Origin: Clusia tigrina
Taxonomy: Eukaryota > Arthropoda > Insecta > Diptera > Clusiidae
Reading direction: 5' to 3'
Assembly (NCBI GenBank): GCA_920105625.2
Contig: OV050032.1
Coordinates: 198,283,291 to 198,347,290 of the forward strand
DNA length: 64,000 nucleotides
Shown here: piece after piece, positions 1 to 10,030 of the stretch
Layout of the letters: each line of letters begins with the position of its first letter
Position numbering within the stretch: the stretch's first letter is position 1
Notes under the pieces: generated by a model
Database searches by the model: none
What the model saw: the letters and a program-made list of their open reading frames with translations, nothing else
What the model was told of the DNA's origin: nothing
Made by a program: the position numbers and the translations under genes

Positions 1-537
1 TCTGCGAATGGCGATAGGGAGTTCTTATTGCCCTACTTATCCAGCCCGATGCTCTGCACACTTCTCCATTTCTTAGCAAGAATACTAACAGTCGAGTTTC
101 TATTGTCCCAATTATCCTGCCCCACACTTCTCCATTTCTTAGCCAGAATACTACCAGTCCTTAGAAAACAGCTCCCAAACCCTGTTCTCATAAAATTCTG
201 CAGACTCACCTGGAGTTGAAGGCGCTTCCCAGTAAACTTAGTCTTGATTTTTGGTGGCAAAAAGAAGTAGCAACGTACTAGACTGGAGCTGATGAAGTGA
301 TGTTCCAATAATTTCTCTTGCTCTCTCGCTGACCTTGCATTATCATCAGGAAGGATTACTCGCCAGTTTTGGGTTTCTTAACAGGCAATACTTTTAGCAC
401 TGTACTTCCATCTTCCTTTTTTTCGTGGGATGCGGGAGTGCCGTGATTGTATGGGATGTGATTAGGGGCTTACAAAGTGGTTCTTAAGAATATTTCCATG
501 TTTTATTATCCAAAACAAATCATTAATCAACCCAAAG
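1..537. other. Unassigned DNA with a short tandem duplication
   Basis: A segment of about 65 bp containing TCTCCATTTCTTAGC is present twice (near 63-90 and 128-155). On the - strand the stretch 33-308 is open, and its reading contains a GTGAGT-like donor near 206-211. No convincing acceptor or known family was found, so I do not call a gene. The rest, 310-537, holds nothing I recognise. Confidence 0.5.
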
Positions 538-1268
538 ACTTCTTCGATTCGTCAAAGATTGCTTATTCTCTTAACACTCATAGTTGATCTTCAGAATAAT
601 TCTATGAAAACACTGGAACGGAAGGGAGATAATTGGGCTTCCTTGAAGACCGTGTTTCCAAAGACATCATATGCCAAAATTAAAGAGAAAACATTCCTTG
701 AATACACAGACTGATGGCTGACTTCTTCGATTCGTCAAAGATTGCTTATTCTCGTAACACTCATAGTTGATCTTCAGAATAATTCTATGAAAACACTGGA
801 ACGGAAGGGAGGGAGATTATTGTACATACTTGAAGACCGTGTTTCCAAAAACATCATATGCCAAAATTAAAGAGAAAACATTCCTGGAATACACAGACTG
901 ATGGCTGACTTCTTCGATTCGTCAAAGATTGCTTATTCTCGTAACACTCATAGTTGATCTTCAGAATAATTCTATGAAAACACTGGAACGGAAGGGAGGG
1001 AGATTATTGTACATACTTGAAGACCGTGTTTCCAAAAACATCATATGCCAAAATTAAAGAGAAAACATTCCTGGAATACACAGACTGATGGCTGACTTCT
1101 TCGATTCGTCAAAGATTGCTTATTCTCGTAACACTCATAGTTGATCTTCAGAATAATTCTATGAAAACACTGGAACGGAAGGGAGGGAGATTATTGTACA
1201 TGCTTGAAGACCGTGTTTCCAAAGACATCATATGCCAAAATTAAAGAGAAAACATTCCCGGAATAAGC
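538..1268. repeat. 187-bp tandem array, about 3.9 copies
   Basis: The landmark ACTTCTTCGATTCGTCAAAG recurs at 538, 721, 908 and 1095, so the spacing is 183, 187 and 187 bp. Copies are nearly identical, the last two most of all, which points to recent amplification. The first copy lacks a few bases in the GGGAGGGAG tract. The array ends where the last copy diverges near 1260. No coding potential is seen. Confidence 0.95.
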
Positions 1269-1919
1269 GTAGGGATGGCTGAGGAATCCACTCAAGCATT
1301 TCAAGTGACGTTCTTGTTCCAACCAAGGGATATTCGTGGGTTGATTTGCTCTGCCCGAGAAGTAATCTCTCGAATTGTATTAAGTCGAGAGATTGTTATA
1401 TTGTTTTGGCGATTGAAGTTTTAGAGTTCAGGGATTGATCTACTTTTATATTCTTCTGTTAGAAGAGTGTTCCCAAGTTAGTTTCTTTCCTTGAGAGGAG
1501 GATCTTTAAATAAAGATTGTAGTCATCAGTGTTAGAGAAGGGGGTGTACTCAAAATGGGGGCTAGTGTAGTTGACTCCTTGGTCAGCGAACCTGTGAGAG
1601 GCTTGGTCAACGAGCTGGTGAGCGGCTTGCTCAGGGAACTCGTTCCCAATTATTTGTACATGGATAGATATCGAACGGACTTTCACATACTGGTATACGA
1701 GTATATTTATGAGAATATTTGTGTGAGGGTTGGGCAATTATTAAATTTTCAATTTGTTGTTTAAAGTTATACAATAAGACAAAGTCTTTTAATATATAAC
1801 TATATATCAGTTATAGCTGATAACTCTATTTGATATGGGGTCGAAAGATGATAAGGAGTCATCGTCTATATTCACCACATTTAGTTCCAATATAATTGAT
1901 AATGTATAAAGGACTGTTT

Positions 1920-1963
1920 GTGATAATGTTTACAGGAACAGTATATCCTGTAAACATTATCAC
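1920..1963. repeat. Perfect 18-bp inverted repeat (hairpin)
   Basis: GTGATAATGTTTACAGGA at 1920-1937 is followed by an 8-base spacer and its exact reverse complement at 1946-1963. It sits in AT-rich DNA with no gene. It could be a foldback or MITE remnant, or a cruciform. No target-site duplication was found. Confidence 0.9.
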
Positions 1964-1989
1964 GACTGTATAATGTACAATCGTATATA

Positions 1990-2530
1990 AGGTATGGTTT
2001 TCTGATTTTTCTTCTCAATGGTGACGCTGTAACCGATGTTTGAGTTGGTTTCAGATCCGTCTGTGTACAGGAGACAATAGTATTTCAGTTCTTCTTTGAT
2101 GTTTGAAAGCACTTCCCGACATATATTTGGACCTGTTCCATGATTCCATGTTTGACTTGTTCCATCTACGTAAGATTGTGTGTATTGGCGAATTAAGAAG
2201 CCATGGAGATAATTTGCCAGATACAGGATTGAAGGGGAGATTTGTAAAGTTGAGCTGAGAACAGTAAGGAATAATTAGAAGGAGTAGTTAAGGTTCTACT
2301 GTGCTTTTGAGTGGAGTCTCTCTGCAAGGGCAGTAAAGATTTCTACAGTTGTGCTGTTCAATGGTCTCTTTTGTTTTCTAATATTTGGATAGATTCGAAT
2401 ACTAGGTTATGGATTGGGGTAGTGTGGAAGCCTCCAAGGGCAGTTATTATTCTAGAATCTGAATCAACTCCATTACCATTTATATTAAGGAGTATATTAT
2501 ACACCGGAAGAAACATCACATTGTGATAGG
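1990..2530 (-). pseudogene. Degenerate RNase H region of a non-LTR retrotransposon
   Basis: Read on the - strand, the segment near 2385-2440 gives ALGGFHTTPIHNLVFES, which resembles the conserved 'LGAFRTTP' block that follows the reverse transcriptase in I/LOA-type elements. Further along (about 2010-2085) it gives LLYTDGSETNSNIGYSV, the first strand of an RNase H fold with its catalytic Asp in TDGS. Stops and frame changes separate the two blocks. The order matches RT C-terminus then RNase H, so this is a decayed ORF2 fragment. I cannot fix the clade beyond the I superfamily. Confidence 0.65.
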
Positions 2531-3540
2531 AGTAAAGCGGTGCAACTGAATTGTATAGGTTTCAAATTCTAACAGAGATCGAATGAGAATTATCATATAT
2601 ATAATTCAACTCCATCACAAAACCCCATCACAAATGGAAGTTACAGTTTGCTATGACGGCTTTGGTTTGATTTCACTATTCCAGTCCTGTCTCCAAATTG
2701 TAAAAAGATTGTTCTTTGTATTCCTACTGAACACAGCAGTAGAACTGTTTAATTGTAGGGGCTTGGAAAGCATTGCTGGCCGCACACATTTGCTCGCGAC
2801 GTAGTTGGAAACTTCTCAACTCTGCCAGTTGTCGTTAAGTAAATATTTTCCCAGCTTGATTACAGAGGGAGAATACACGCAGTTTGTGTATAATGGATAC
2901 TCTAGTTCACCTTTTCACATCAACTCAATTCGAACGTGCAATTGTAATGCGAGCATGTCAGTTCATATTCAGAGAGTTCAGAATGAAATTGAATTGAAGC
3001 CCCGTGAGAGGAGAAATCTATTCGATGATTCGTATGACCTCCTACATTTGTCATCGAACTACTCCACCCTCTCATTAGTATGCCAATCTGCCGGAGATAA
3101 TGAGCTCCACTTGTGCTAACTTGAACTATCCAGAACCTGTTTCTATTGTTATATTAATAATGAACCAACTTTGCAGTGGCAAGAATGCTGTCAATTAAAC
3201 TGCTAAATACGTCAGAGAGAAGTATTTGTAATCCAGATCTTTAGACTGATAACGAATTCAGAGATAATCGTACACCTCAGGCTTTGAATATGAAACCATT
3301 TATAACAATTTTTTCGTCAACTCTCCGATTTGTTTGCTACATTCGAGACCAGGTCATATGGTGAAGTGATGATATGACATGTTTTCACAAGGTGCCTTTG
3401 CCGACTATCGATGGTTTACTTCATAGAATCATGTTCAAGGCACGTTAAAAATAGCACCTATTTGAAGAGAGTCCCTGTTAATCCTTATATTGGAGCATGA
3501 ATGAAATGAACAGAAATATGTGAAGTGACTCAATGTATCT
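2531..3540. other. No recognised gene
   Basis: The stretch is about 1 kb of unique AT-rich DNA. On the + strand 2805-3119 is open for 104 codons but begins with TTG, not ATG, and matches no family I know. Its C-terminal half has a mixed, protein-like composition, so an exon is possible but unsupported. I see nothing else here. Confidence 0.4.
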
Positions 3541-4650
3541 CCTCAAATCTGCAGAATGAATCAAATGAATGTGAATCTTTGAAATGTCCCATTGTGCCTT
3601 CTCAAATCTGCAGAATGAATCAAATGAATGTGAATCTTTGAAATGTCTCATTGTGCCTCCTCAAATCTGCAGAATGAATCAAATGAATGTGAACCTTTGA
3701 AATGTCTCATTGTGCCTCCTCAAATCTGCAGAATGAATCAAATGAATGTGAACCTTTGAAATGTCTCATTGTGCTTCCTCAAATCTGGAGAAGGAATCAA
3801 ATGAATGTGAATCTTTGAAATGTCTCATTGTGCCTCCTCAAATCTGCAGAATGAATCAAATGAATGTGAATCTTTGAAATGTCTCATTGTGCTTCCTCAA
3901 ATCTGGAGAAGGAATCAAATGAATGTGAATCTTTGAAATGTCTCATTGTGCCTCCTCAAATCTGCAGAATGAATCAAATGAATGTGAATCTTTGAAATGT
4001 CTCATTGTGCCTCCTCAAATCTGGAGAAGGAATCAAATGAATGTGAATATTTGAAATGTCTCATTGTTCCTTCTCAAATCTGCAGAATGAATCAAATGAA
4101 TGTGAATCTTTGAAATGTCTCATTGTGCTTTCTCAAATCTGCAGAATGAATCAAATGAATGTGAATCTTTGAAATGTCTCATTGTGCCTCCTCAAATCTG
4201 CAGAATGAATCAAATGAATGTGAATCTTTGAAATGTCCCATTGTGCCTTCTCAAATCTGCAGAATGAATCAAATGAATGTGAATCTTTGAAATGTCTCAT
4301 TGTGCCTCCTCAAATCTGCAGAATGAATCAAATGAATGTGAATCTTTGAAATGTCCCATTGTGCCTTCTCAAATCTGCAGAATGAATCAAATGAATGTGA
4401 ATCTTTGAAATGTCTCATTGTGCCTCCTCAAATCTGCAGAATTAATCAAATGAATGTGAATCTTTGAAATGTCTCATTGTGCCTCCTCAAATCTGCAGAA
4501 TGAATCAAATGAATGTGAATCTTTGAAATGTCTCATTGTGCTTCCTCAAATCTGGAGAAGGAATCAAATGAATGTGAATCTCTGAAATGTCTCATTGTGC
4601 TTCCTCAAATCTGCAGAATGAATCAAATGAATGTGAATCTCTGAAGCGTT
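3541..4650. repeat. 59-bp tandem array, about 19 copies
   Basis: The unit contains CAAATCTGCAGAATGAATCA and ends in CATTGTGCCTCC; successive copies fall 59 bp apart (for example 3602 and 3661). Two variants alternate irregularly: CTGCAGAATG and CTGGAGAAGG. The alternation suggests that blocks of several units have been copied together. No open reading frame persists through the array. Confidence 0.95.
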
Positions 4651-4894
4651 TCATTGTTCCAAAGATAATCCAGTGATGGCAAGTCGCACTATCTTTGTGA
4701 GCACTTAACTAGTCCACTCCGGAAGAGGAGGTCATCGCCGAACAGCTCCCCCAATAAATGCAATGTTGGTTCAGTAGACTATCAGTAGATCAGGCAGATT
4801 GTCTGCTCGATATCACGCGTATTTGTAGGCAAGTAATCTGTGATCTCTTCCCAGTAAAGGGCTTTATTTGCTTCAGCCCGATCTCCAGTCTCAT
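4651..4894. other. Short unique spacer
   Basis: The stretch lies between the 59-bp array and a dispersed repeat. A short open stretch from 4758 has no recognisable motif. Confidence 0.4.
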
Positions 4895-5080
4895 TTTTGA
4901 GTCACTTACGCAAACAGATTATATTACCTGCCCCCGTCCGACTTCAGGCAGATTTGGAACATTCGTTCAAAGCCATTTATTTGATTGATGTCGAATGTAG
5001 CAGGGTTAGGGGTCCAGAGTCATTCATAGCCACTTCTGAATGGAGTCTGCACGACACAACTGGTAACAGACTATACTGAT
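4895..5080. repeat. Dispersed repeat X, copy 1
   Basis: The segment shares a series of blocks with 6910-7205: a CGTCCGACTTCAGGCAGATT-like start, then GAATGTAGCAGG, then CATAGCCACTTCTGAATGGA. The similarity over about 150 bp shows a dispersed family. No terminal repeats or coding content were found, so its class is unknown. Confidence 0.7.
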
Positions 5081-5165
5081 GCTTTACCCGACTGTCCTGA
5101 TGCCTTGCCAGACTGTACTGATGCTTAACTAGACTATACTGATGCTTTACCAGACTGTACTGAAC
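5066..5165. repeat. 21-22-bp short tandem array
   Basis: About four to five degenerate copies of a unit like ACTGATGCTTTACCAGACTGT occur directly after dispersed repeat X copy 1. Confidence 0.8.
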
Positions 5166-5390
5166 AGAAATGTCATCCGGACTCCGAAAACTGACTCAAA
5201 TTTGACAGGTACCACATCAAATATATTCTACAAAAGAATCCTTTTAACTCTGACCTCTTCGTTTAAGGAAATTTGTTTCGCCGTATTCGTTTCAATGAGT
5301 CTGAACCTATTCAAAATCCTCTTAAAATAGTTTGATAATCGTATGATTTCGAACCACTGTTTACATCAGACTCTATTTCAGCCGGTCTCC

Positions 5391-5560
5391 GTGAAGTAGT
5401 GGCAAGCAAGCTAGTCTCATAGTCATGGGAGCACAGTTTCGAATCCTGGTCTCTACAAGTCGAAGACTTTAGTTGCCCATACTCACTCCCCCAAATCCTC
5501 AAAGTGTTCATTTATGATAGTTGAATGAATGTATGAACAATATGGCAAAGCACTGTTGCC
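5391..5560 (+). repeat. tRNA-derived SINE, copy 1
   Basis: The head contains GTAGTGGCAAGCAAGC, resembling an RNA polymerase III A box, then CTCAT at the expected anticodon position, then TTTCGAATCCTGG, a B-box-like T-arm. A non-tRNA body with CTCACTCCCCCAAATCCTC follows. The head-body layout is that of a tRNA-derived SINE; CAT would suggest a tRNA-Met source, but the stems are weak. A second copy follows directly, making a head-to-tail pair. Confidence 0.7.
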
Positions 5561-5561
5561 T

Positions 5562-5775
5562 CTGTCTAGTGGTGTAGTGGCAAGGAAGCTAGTCTCATAG
5601 TCGTAAGATCACGGTTCCGACCACTGTTTCGAATCCTGGCCACAAAATGCTTCTCCCCACTCCTTTATTTCTACAAGTCTAAGGCTTTAGTTGCCTATAC
5701 TCACTCCCCCAAATCCTCAAAGTGTTCATTTATGATAGTTGAATGAATGTATGAAGAATATGACACAACACTGTT
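5562..5775 (+). repeat. tRNA-derived SINE, copy 2
   Basis: The copy has the same A-box-like head (GTAGTGGCAAGGAAGC), a longer insert between anticodon region and T-arm, and TTTCGAATCCTGGCCACA. It keeps a body segment missing from copy 1 (AAATGCTTCTCCCCACTCC) and the shared tail with CACTGTTGCCTCT. The two copies are about 175 bp apart and probably arose by tandem duplication. Confidence 0.7.
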
Positions 5776-5871
5776 GCCTCTCTCGATACTTCCTGTTGTT
5801 CCTAAAAGATTTCATTATATAATAGAAGCATGCATGTGAAACTAACACTGCCCACATGCCGCTCTGTAGGG

Positions 5872-5900
5872 TATTTAAGCGTTTAATTAAAAACTCAGTA
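5872..5900 (+). promoter_or_regulatory. Possible core promoter (TATA-like plus Inr-like)
   Basis: TATTTAAG at 5872-5879 is followed by TCAGTA at 5895-5900, which matches the arthropod initiator consensus TCAGTW with +1 near 5897. The spacing of 25 bp is a little short for a classical TATA-Inr pair. It lies about 430 bp upstream of the exon at 6327 on the same strand. This is motif evidence only. Confidence 0.3.
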
Positions 5901-6010
5901 AACACAGATCATACTTCCCACCCACACAGATACATACTCAACAACACACTCACACATTTACAGTGAACGCACTCTCAGGTAAATTACTTGCCCAATAAAC
6001 AAATTGCTGG

Positions 6011-6175
6011 ATGTTTTCAGACTACTCTGAAGATTTGTGCTCTCACGGCAGAAAATTGGAGCTGCCGCCGGCGTCGCTGGCGTTTCCACTTGCCACCGCT
6101 CACAGACAGACACTTCGAGTTAGTCAAGTTAGGCAACTAACTAGCAAAACAGTAAACAAAGTAAGCGTAGAGTAA
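6011..6175 (+). CDS. Upstream ORF of 54 codons, or alternative first exon
   Basis: A true ATG at 6011 opens a 54-codon frame ending at TAA (6173-6175), in the GC-richer leader before the membrane-protein exon at 6327. Inside it a strong donor-like GTAAGC lies at 6161 in frame after codon 50, so the segment could be a spliced alternative exon instead of a translated uORF. The predicted peptide begins MFSDYSEDLC and has no recognised domain. If transcription starts near 5897, a ribosome meets this ATG first, which would reduce translation from 6327. The function is unknown. Confidence 0.3.
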   Translation: MFSDYSEDLCSHGRKLELPPASLAFPLATAHRQTLRVSQVRQLTSKTVNKVSVE

Positions 6176-6326
6176 CAGTGCGATCGCTGCGCCGTACCTG
6201 CTCGTATACAAATTTGAGTGCTAATTAACTGAGAATAGCGACGATCATAATTACAGAAATTCGGTTTGTAGCGCACACAAATACCCGTAGCCCGGTTAAC
6301 ATTACCGCCAACACACCTCGGACGTC

Positions 6327-6660
6327 ATGTTATTTGCATTCGGCAGCGTGCTGGCCCACCTGAATCACCTGAGTACGGCCATGGACAACATCACGGGGAA
6401 TACAGATGCACCAACCACCGCACTGGCCGTCCATGGCCACTTGGCTGCAAATCCGCCCATTTTTCTGGTGCACGACAGCGAATTTCACAGCGCGAGGATC
6501 ATGGCCGGATTCAACACCACCCCCACCTCGACGATCATTCTCATGATACTGGCCTGGTTGGTGCTGATACTGGGATTTGCGGTGTGTTGTTGTGCGCACT
6601 GTTTACGCGCCGCCACGAAAGGCAAACAGTTCTGCGTGACCGGGGAGGATGGCAGTAGCG
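6327..6660 (+). CDS. First coding exon of an unrecognised single-pass membrane protein
   Basis: The frame opens at ATG 6327 and runs 111 codons plus one base to a strong donor, GTGAGT at 6661, so the intron is phase 1. The N-terminal 65 residues carry two N-glycosylation sequons (NIT at about 21, NTT at about 63). A hydrophobic helix from about residue 68 to 90 (TSTIILMILAWLVLILGFAV) follows, then a CCCAHC cluster and basic residues. There is no clear cleavable signal, so I infer an N-out, C-in single-pass protein. Composition and GC content are higher than in neighbouring DNA, and the leader is also GC-rich. Reading on past the donor gives 58 more codons of low-complexity intron. I do not recognise the family, and the next exon is not certain; 28622-28721 is one weak candidate. 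Confidence 0.55.
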
Positions 6661-6909
6661 GTGAGTGTGTATTTTATTTTCTCGTCTGCGCACACAAACA
6701 AAAGTCATTTTGTAAATATTTTTATATTCGAGCACTTCAAACAGATTCACGCTCTCTCTCGGTGTATAGAGCGCGATGCTATCTCTCTATCTCTCTTTCA
6801 ATGTGTTTGTATGTCTCTCTCATGAAGTCTGTGTAGTCTGAACGCAGCATTTTGGTCTTATTATTTACTGATTTACTTATCATATTTGAATATCACAATA
6901 AGTCTACGA
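6661..6909 (+). other. Start of a putative intron
   Basis: The segment begins with the donor GTGAGT. It contains TCTCTC-rich low-complexity sequence near 6750-6830 and no further coding signal. Confidence 0.4.
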
Positions 6910-7205
6910 AGTTCTTCAGATTTGGAATATTCGTTGAAGGGCATTTGTTTGATTGATGTAGAATAGTAAGATCGGGGGTCTACAGCCGATCAAAGCCACT
7001 TTATCTGTTCTTGTTCGGCTTCAAGCAGATTTGGTTGATGCCGAATGTAGCAGGAGCAAGGGTTCAGAGCCGTTCATAGCCACTTTATCTACCCTTGTCC
7101 GGCTTCAAGCAGATTTGGTTGATGCCGAATGTAGCAGGAGCAATGGTTCAGAGCCGTTCATAGCCACTTCTGAATGGAGTCAGAACTACACAACTAGTAA
7201 CAGAA
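6910..7205. repeat. Dispersed repeat X, copies 2-4
   Basis: A block with GGCTTCAAGCAGATTTGG, GCCGAATGTAGCAGGAGCAA and TTCAGAGCCGTTCATAGCC occurs twice in tandem (about 7015-7085 and 7100-7165). A more diverged version precedes them at 6910-7000. The right end, CACTTCTGAATGGAGTC, matches copy 1 at 4895-5080. Confidence 0.75.
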
Positions 7206-7424
7206 GCGAATGATTCTGGTATCATAATGTACCAAGATCGGCGCAAAGTAAGGAACCATCATCGACGCAAGTGTATCGCCTTCAGAGGCATGCATGTAAC
7301 CTTTAAGTAAATGAAGGATACCGAGAGACTGGAACATCAACCTAATCAATATTTACATACACAACAGACCAAAGGAGACATGCACTCCTAGCTATCCAAT
7401 ACATAAGTTAAGAGATAGATAAAT
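7206..7424. other. Spacer with a GATA microsatellite
   Basis: Unique DNA ends in (GATA)n near 7415-7440, which is the tail of the neighbouring retroelement 3' end. Confidence 0.5.
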
Positions 7425-7625
7425 AGATAGATAGATAGATTCATTTAAGGGTGTTATACACCACGAAAGATCTCTTGTGATGCCCCTATCTATTTGAAAG
7501 ATGAGGATAGTCTCATCTACAGATCTTCTGTCAAGTTAATTTCCGACAGGAATTCATATATTTTGGAGGAATCAAGTTGAGGGAACTTGCTCATATCTAA
7601 GATATATTCATATCTAAGTATATTT
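7425..7625 (-). mobile_element. 3' end of a LOA-type non-LTR retrotransposon
   Basis: On the - strand the sequence reads EYILDMSKFPQLDSSKIYEF and ends in a TEDL stop, then a 3' UTR with GGTGTATAACACCC and an (ATCT)n tail. It is about 85% similar to 38285-38480, where the same reading is preceded by the C-terminal zinc-finger segment. This is therefore a 5'-truncated copy, the usual product of target-primed reverse transcription. Confidence 0.75.
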
Positions 7626-7934
7626 TAGTGATACCAGCGACAATCCCTTCTATCACTGAGTATCTCTGAAGTCATCTGGTATACGAGTCATCTGTCTCTC
7701 GTAAAGTGAGTGAATCAAAGACTTCGTAGAAGGGTAATCCCATATCACCAAAGGATGTTTCCATTTTCACTGATAGTCGAAGCGCCATCAAAGTCCTTCT
7801 TAGAGAATTAAATACGGAGTTTCAGATAATATCAGACTGGGTTGTGTCTAGACTTTCAGTGGGAACAGAGTTATAAGAACTTTTCAGAAAATATAAAGCA
7901 GAGTAACTTTGAACCACAGCAGGGTCGCTCAATT

Positions 7935-8250
7935 TCATTGGAACTTAATGGTGTCTTTGTGATAGAAATTCGACTCAATGAGGGGCTCTTGGCTGAATTT
8001 GATTCATCCAACATCAGTCAATAGATCTCCACTAAAAACACTAATGGGGTATCTCATAAACTAACTAACGAATTGGCCAGTTCTTGACTTACCCACTAAA
8101 TTTCATTCGAACTTATTGGTCTATTTGTGATGGAAGTTCAATTTAAAGAGGGGCTCTTGGCTGAATTTCAATCGTTCAACATCTCTCAATAGATCTCCAT
8201 TCAAAACACTAACGGGGTATCTCATAAACTAACTAACTAATTGACCAGTT
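7935..8250. repeat. Two-copy tandem duplication inside the LOA-type element
   Basis: A unit of about 165 bp containing GAGGGGCTCTTGGCTGAATT and GGGGTATCTCATAAACTAAC occurs twice. It covers the end of the RNase H region, so the duplication arose within retroelement coding sequence. Confidence 0.85.
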
Positions 8251-8253
8251 CTC

Positions 8254-8307
8254 ACATGACTTACCCACATGACTTACCCACATGACTTATCCACATGACT
8301 TACCCAC
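8254..8307. repeat. 13-bp tandem array, 4 copies
   Basis: Four copies of CATGACTTACCCA follow each other, with one T-for-C change in the third. Confidence 0.9.
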
Positions 8308-9179
8308 ACTTATTGATACGTTCTCACATAGAATTACCCACTGCTTATTGGTAGAGGAACCCCGAACGCCAAAGTACCTCTTGAAAGATATAATTGCTTT
8401 ATCTAGGTTCAGTTTTCTGAATCTATTACCAAGTACATGGAATGATTCAGAAAGTAAACGAGTAAGCTGAGATGTGGTTGTGCGATAAGCCAACCCTAGT
8501 AGTGCCCTTAGGTACTCGTATATCACTACCCAACGATTAATATCTATCCATCCCTTACTACCTCTGGAATTTCCGAGACATGCCTATAAAAATACCTGCC
8601 ATCGAGCTGATGCCACAGCCACATGGCAGATGAGTCTCAGAATGTAATCGTAATAAATACTAACGGGCACTGGAAATACTTCTTCAAAACTCTTTGAATA
8701 ACGGATGTTATGTTCCACCACATAGGTGTGAAATTGCAGTTCAACTGGAAACACCCCATCTCTCTTTAGTCTCCATGACTATAGTCGGGAGAAGGTCAAA
8801 AGTTGGTAGTGATTGAAAATTGTTGGCTATTGATATTAATGAAGTAATAAAAACTGAAGCATGTGGTCGTATTCAAAGGTTCCATGGAGAACATTGAATA
8901 CCTACATCTGAAAATCTCCATTCGATACATCCGTGAATGTCAGTTTGAACTTATTGTGTTGCCCATCTATCGATGCTTCACAATAGATCTTTCAGGTCGC
9001 GGTGTATAGCACCCTTACAGAAATCTACCCATCTATAGTGCGAGTAGAGAGGAACCATTGCACACCTTCTCTGTACCCGGCCAGACCCGGCCTATCTCTT
9101 AGTCGCTATATTTGGAACTTGTTTCCATATTCTTTTAGAACGCTTCAAGTATTGAGTAGTGAACTAGAGATCTGAGTTC

Positions 9180-10030
9180 TGGTGACATCACTGTGCAGAT
9201 CTTATTGGTGTAAAGATTCCACCTCAGAAGTGTCCAGCCGAACCTACTCGTGTCTAGTGGTCAAAGGTATTCCACCTCATAAGTGTCCAGCCTAACCTAC
9301 TCGTGTCTAGTAGCCAAAAGTATTCCACCTCAGGAGTGTCTTTCCTTCCTTTCTATTCCACCTCATAAGTGTCCAGCCTAACCTACTCGTGTCTAGTGGC
9401 AAAAGCATTCCACCTCAGGAGTGTCAGGCCTAACCTACTCGTGTCTAGTGGCCAAAAGTATTCCACCTCAGGAGTGTCTTTCCTAACCCACTCGTGTCTA
9501 GTGGTCAAAAGTATTCCACCTCATAAGTGTCCAGCCTAACCTACTCGTGTCTAGTAGCCAAAAGTATTCCACCTCAGGAGTGTCTTTCCTTCCTTTCTAT
9601 TCCACCTCATAAGTGTCCAGCCTAACCTACTCGTGTCTAGTGGCAAAAGCATTCCACCTCAGGAGTGTCAGGCCTAACCTACGCGTGTCTAGTGGTCAAA
9701 AGTATTCCACCTCATAAGTGTCCAGCCTAACCCACTCGTGTCTAGTGGTCAAAAGTATTCCACCTCATAAGTGTCCAGCCTAACCTACTCGTGTCTAGTG
9801 GTCAAAAGTATTCCACCTCATAAGTGTCCAGCCTAACCCACTCGTGTCTAGTGGTCAAAAGTATTCCACCTCAGGAGTGTCTTTCCTTCCTTTCTATTCC
9901 ACCTCATAAGTGTCCAGCCTAACCCACTCGTGTCTAGTGGCAAATGTATTCCACCTCAGGAGTGTCAGTCCTAACCTACTCGCGTCTAGTTCCCAAAAGT
10001 ATTCCACCTCAGGAGTGTCTCTCCCTCCCT
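9180..10030. repeat. 53-bp tandem array, about 15 copies
   Basis: The unit contains CTACTCGTGTCTAGTGG and TATTCCACCTCA. Copies end either in TAAGTGTCCAGCC or in GGAGTGTCTTTCC; a variant adds CTTCCTTTCTATTCC. A block of several units (about 9230-9430) is repeated at about 9480-9700, so higher-order duplication has occurred. The array is not coding. Confidence 0.95.

Larger units (their letters stand above)
7735..9045 (+). pseudogene. Degenerate LOA-type ORF2 (RNase H) and 3' UTR
   Basis: Near 7760-7850 the + strand encodes SIFTDSRSAIKVLLRELN, the second RNase H block with its catalytic Asp (TDS). Later copies of SHKLTNELAS resemble the 'ADELA' block at the end of RNase H. The right end (about 8975-9040) has GATCTTTCAGGTCGCGGTGT and a TATAGCACCC motif like the 3' UTR of the neighbouring - strand copy. 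Numerous stops and a large internal deletion break the reading. Together with 7425-7625 it forms two copies in opposite orientation. Confidence 0.6.

Noticed and set aside
5391..5460. Functional tRNA gene
   Set aside because: Box-like motifs exist but the acceptor and anticodon stems do not pair well, and a SINE body follows.
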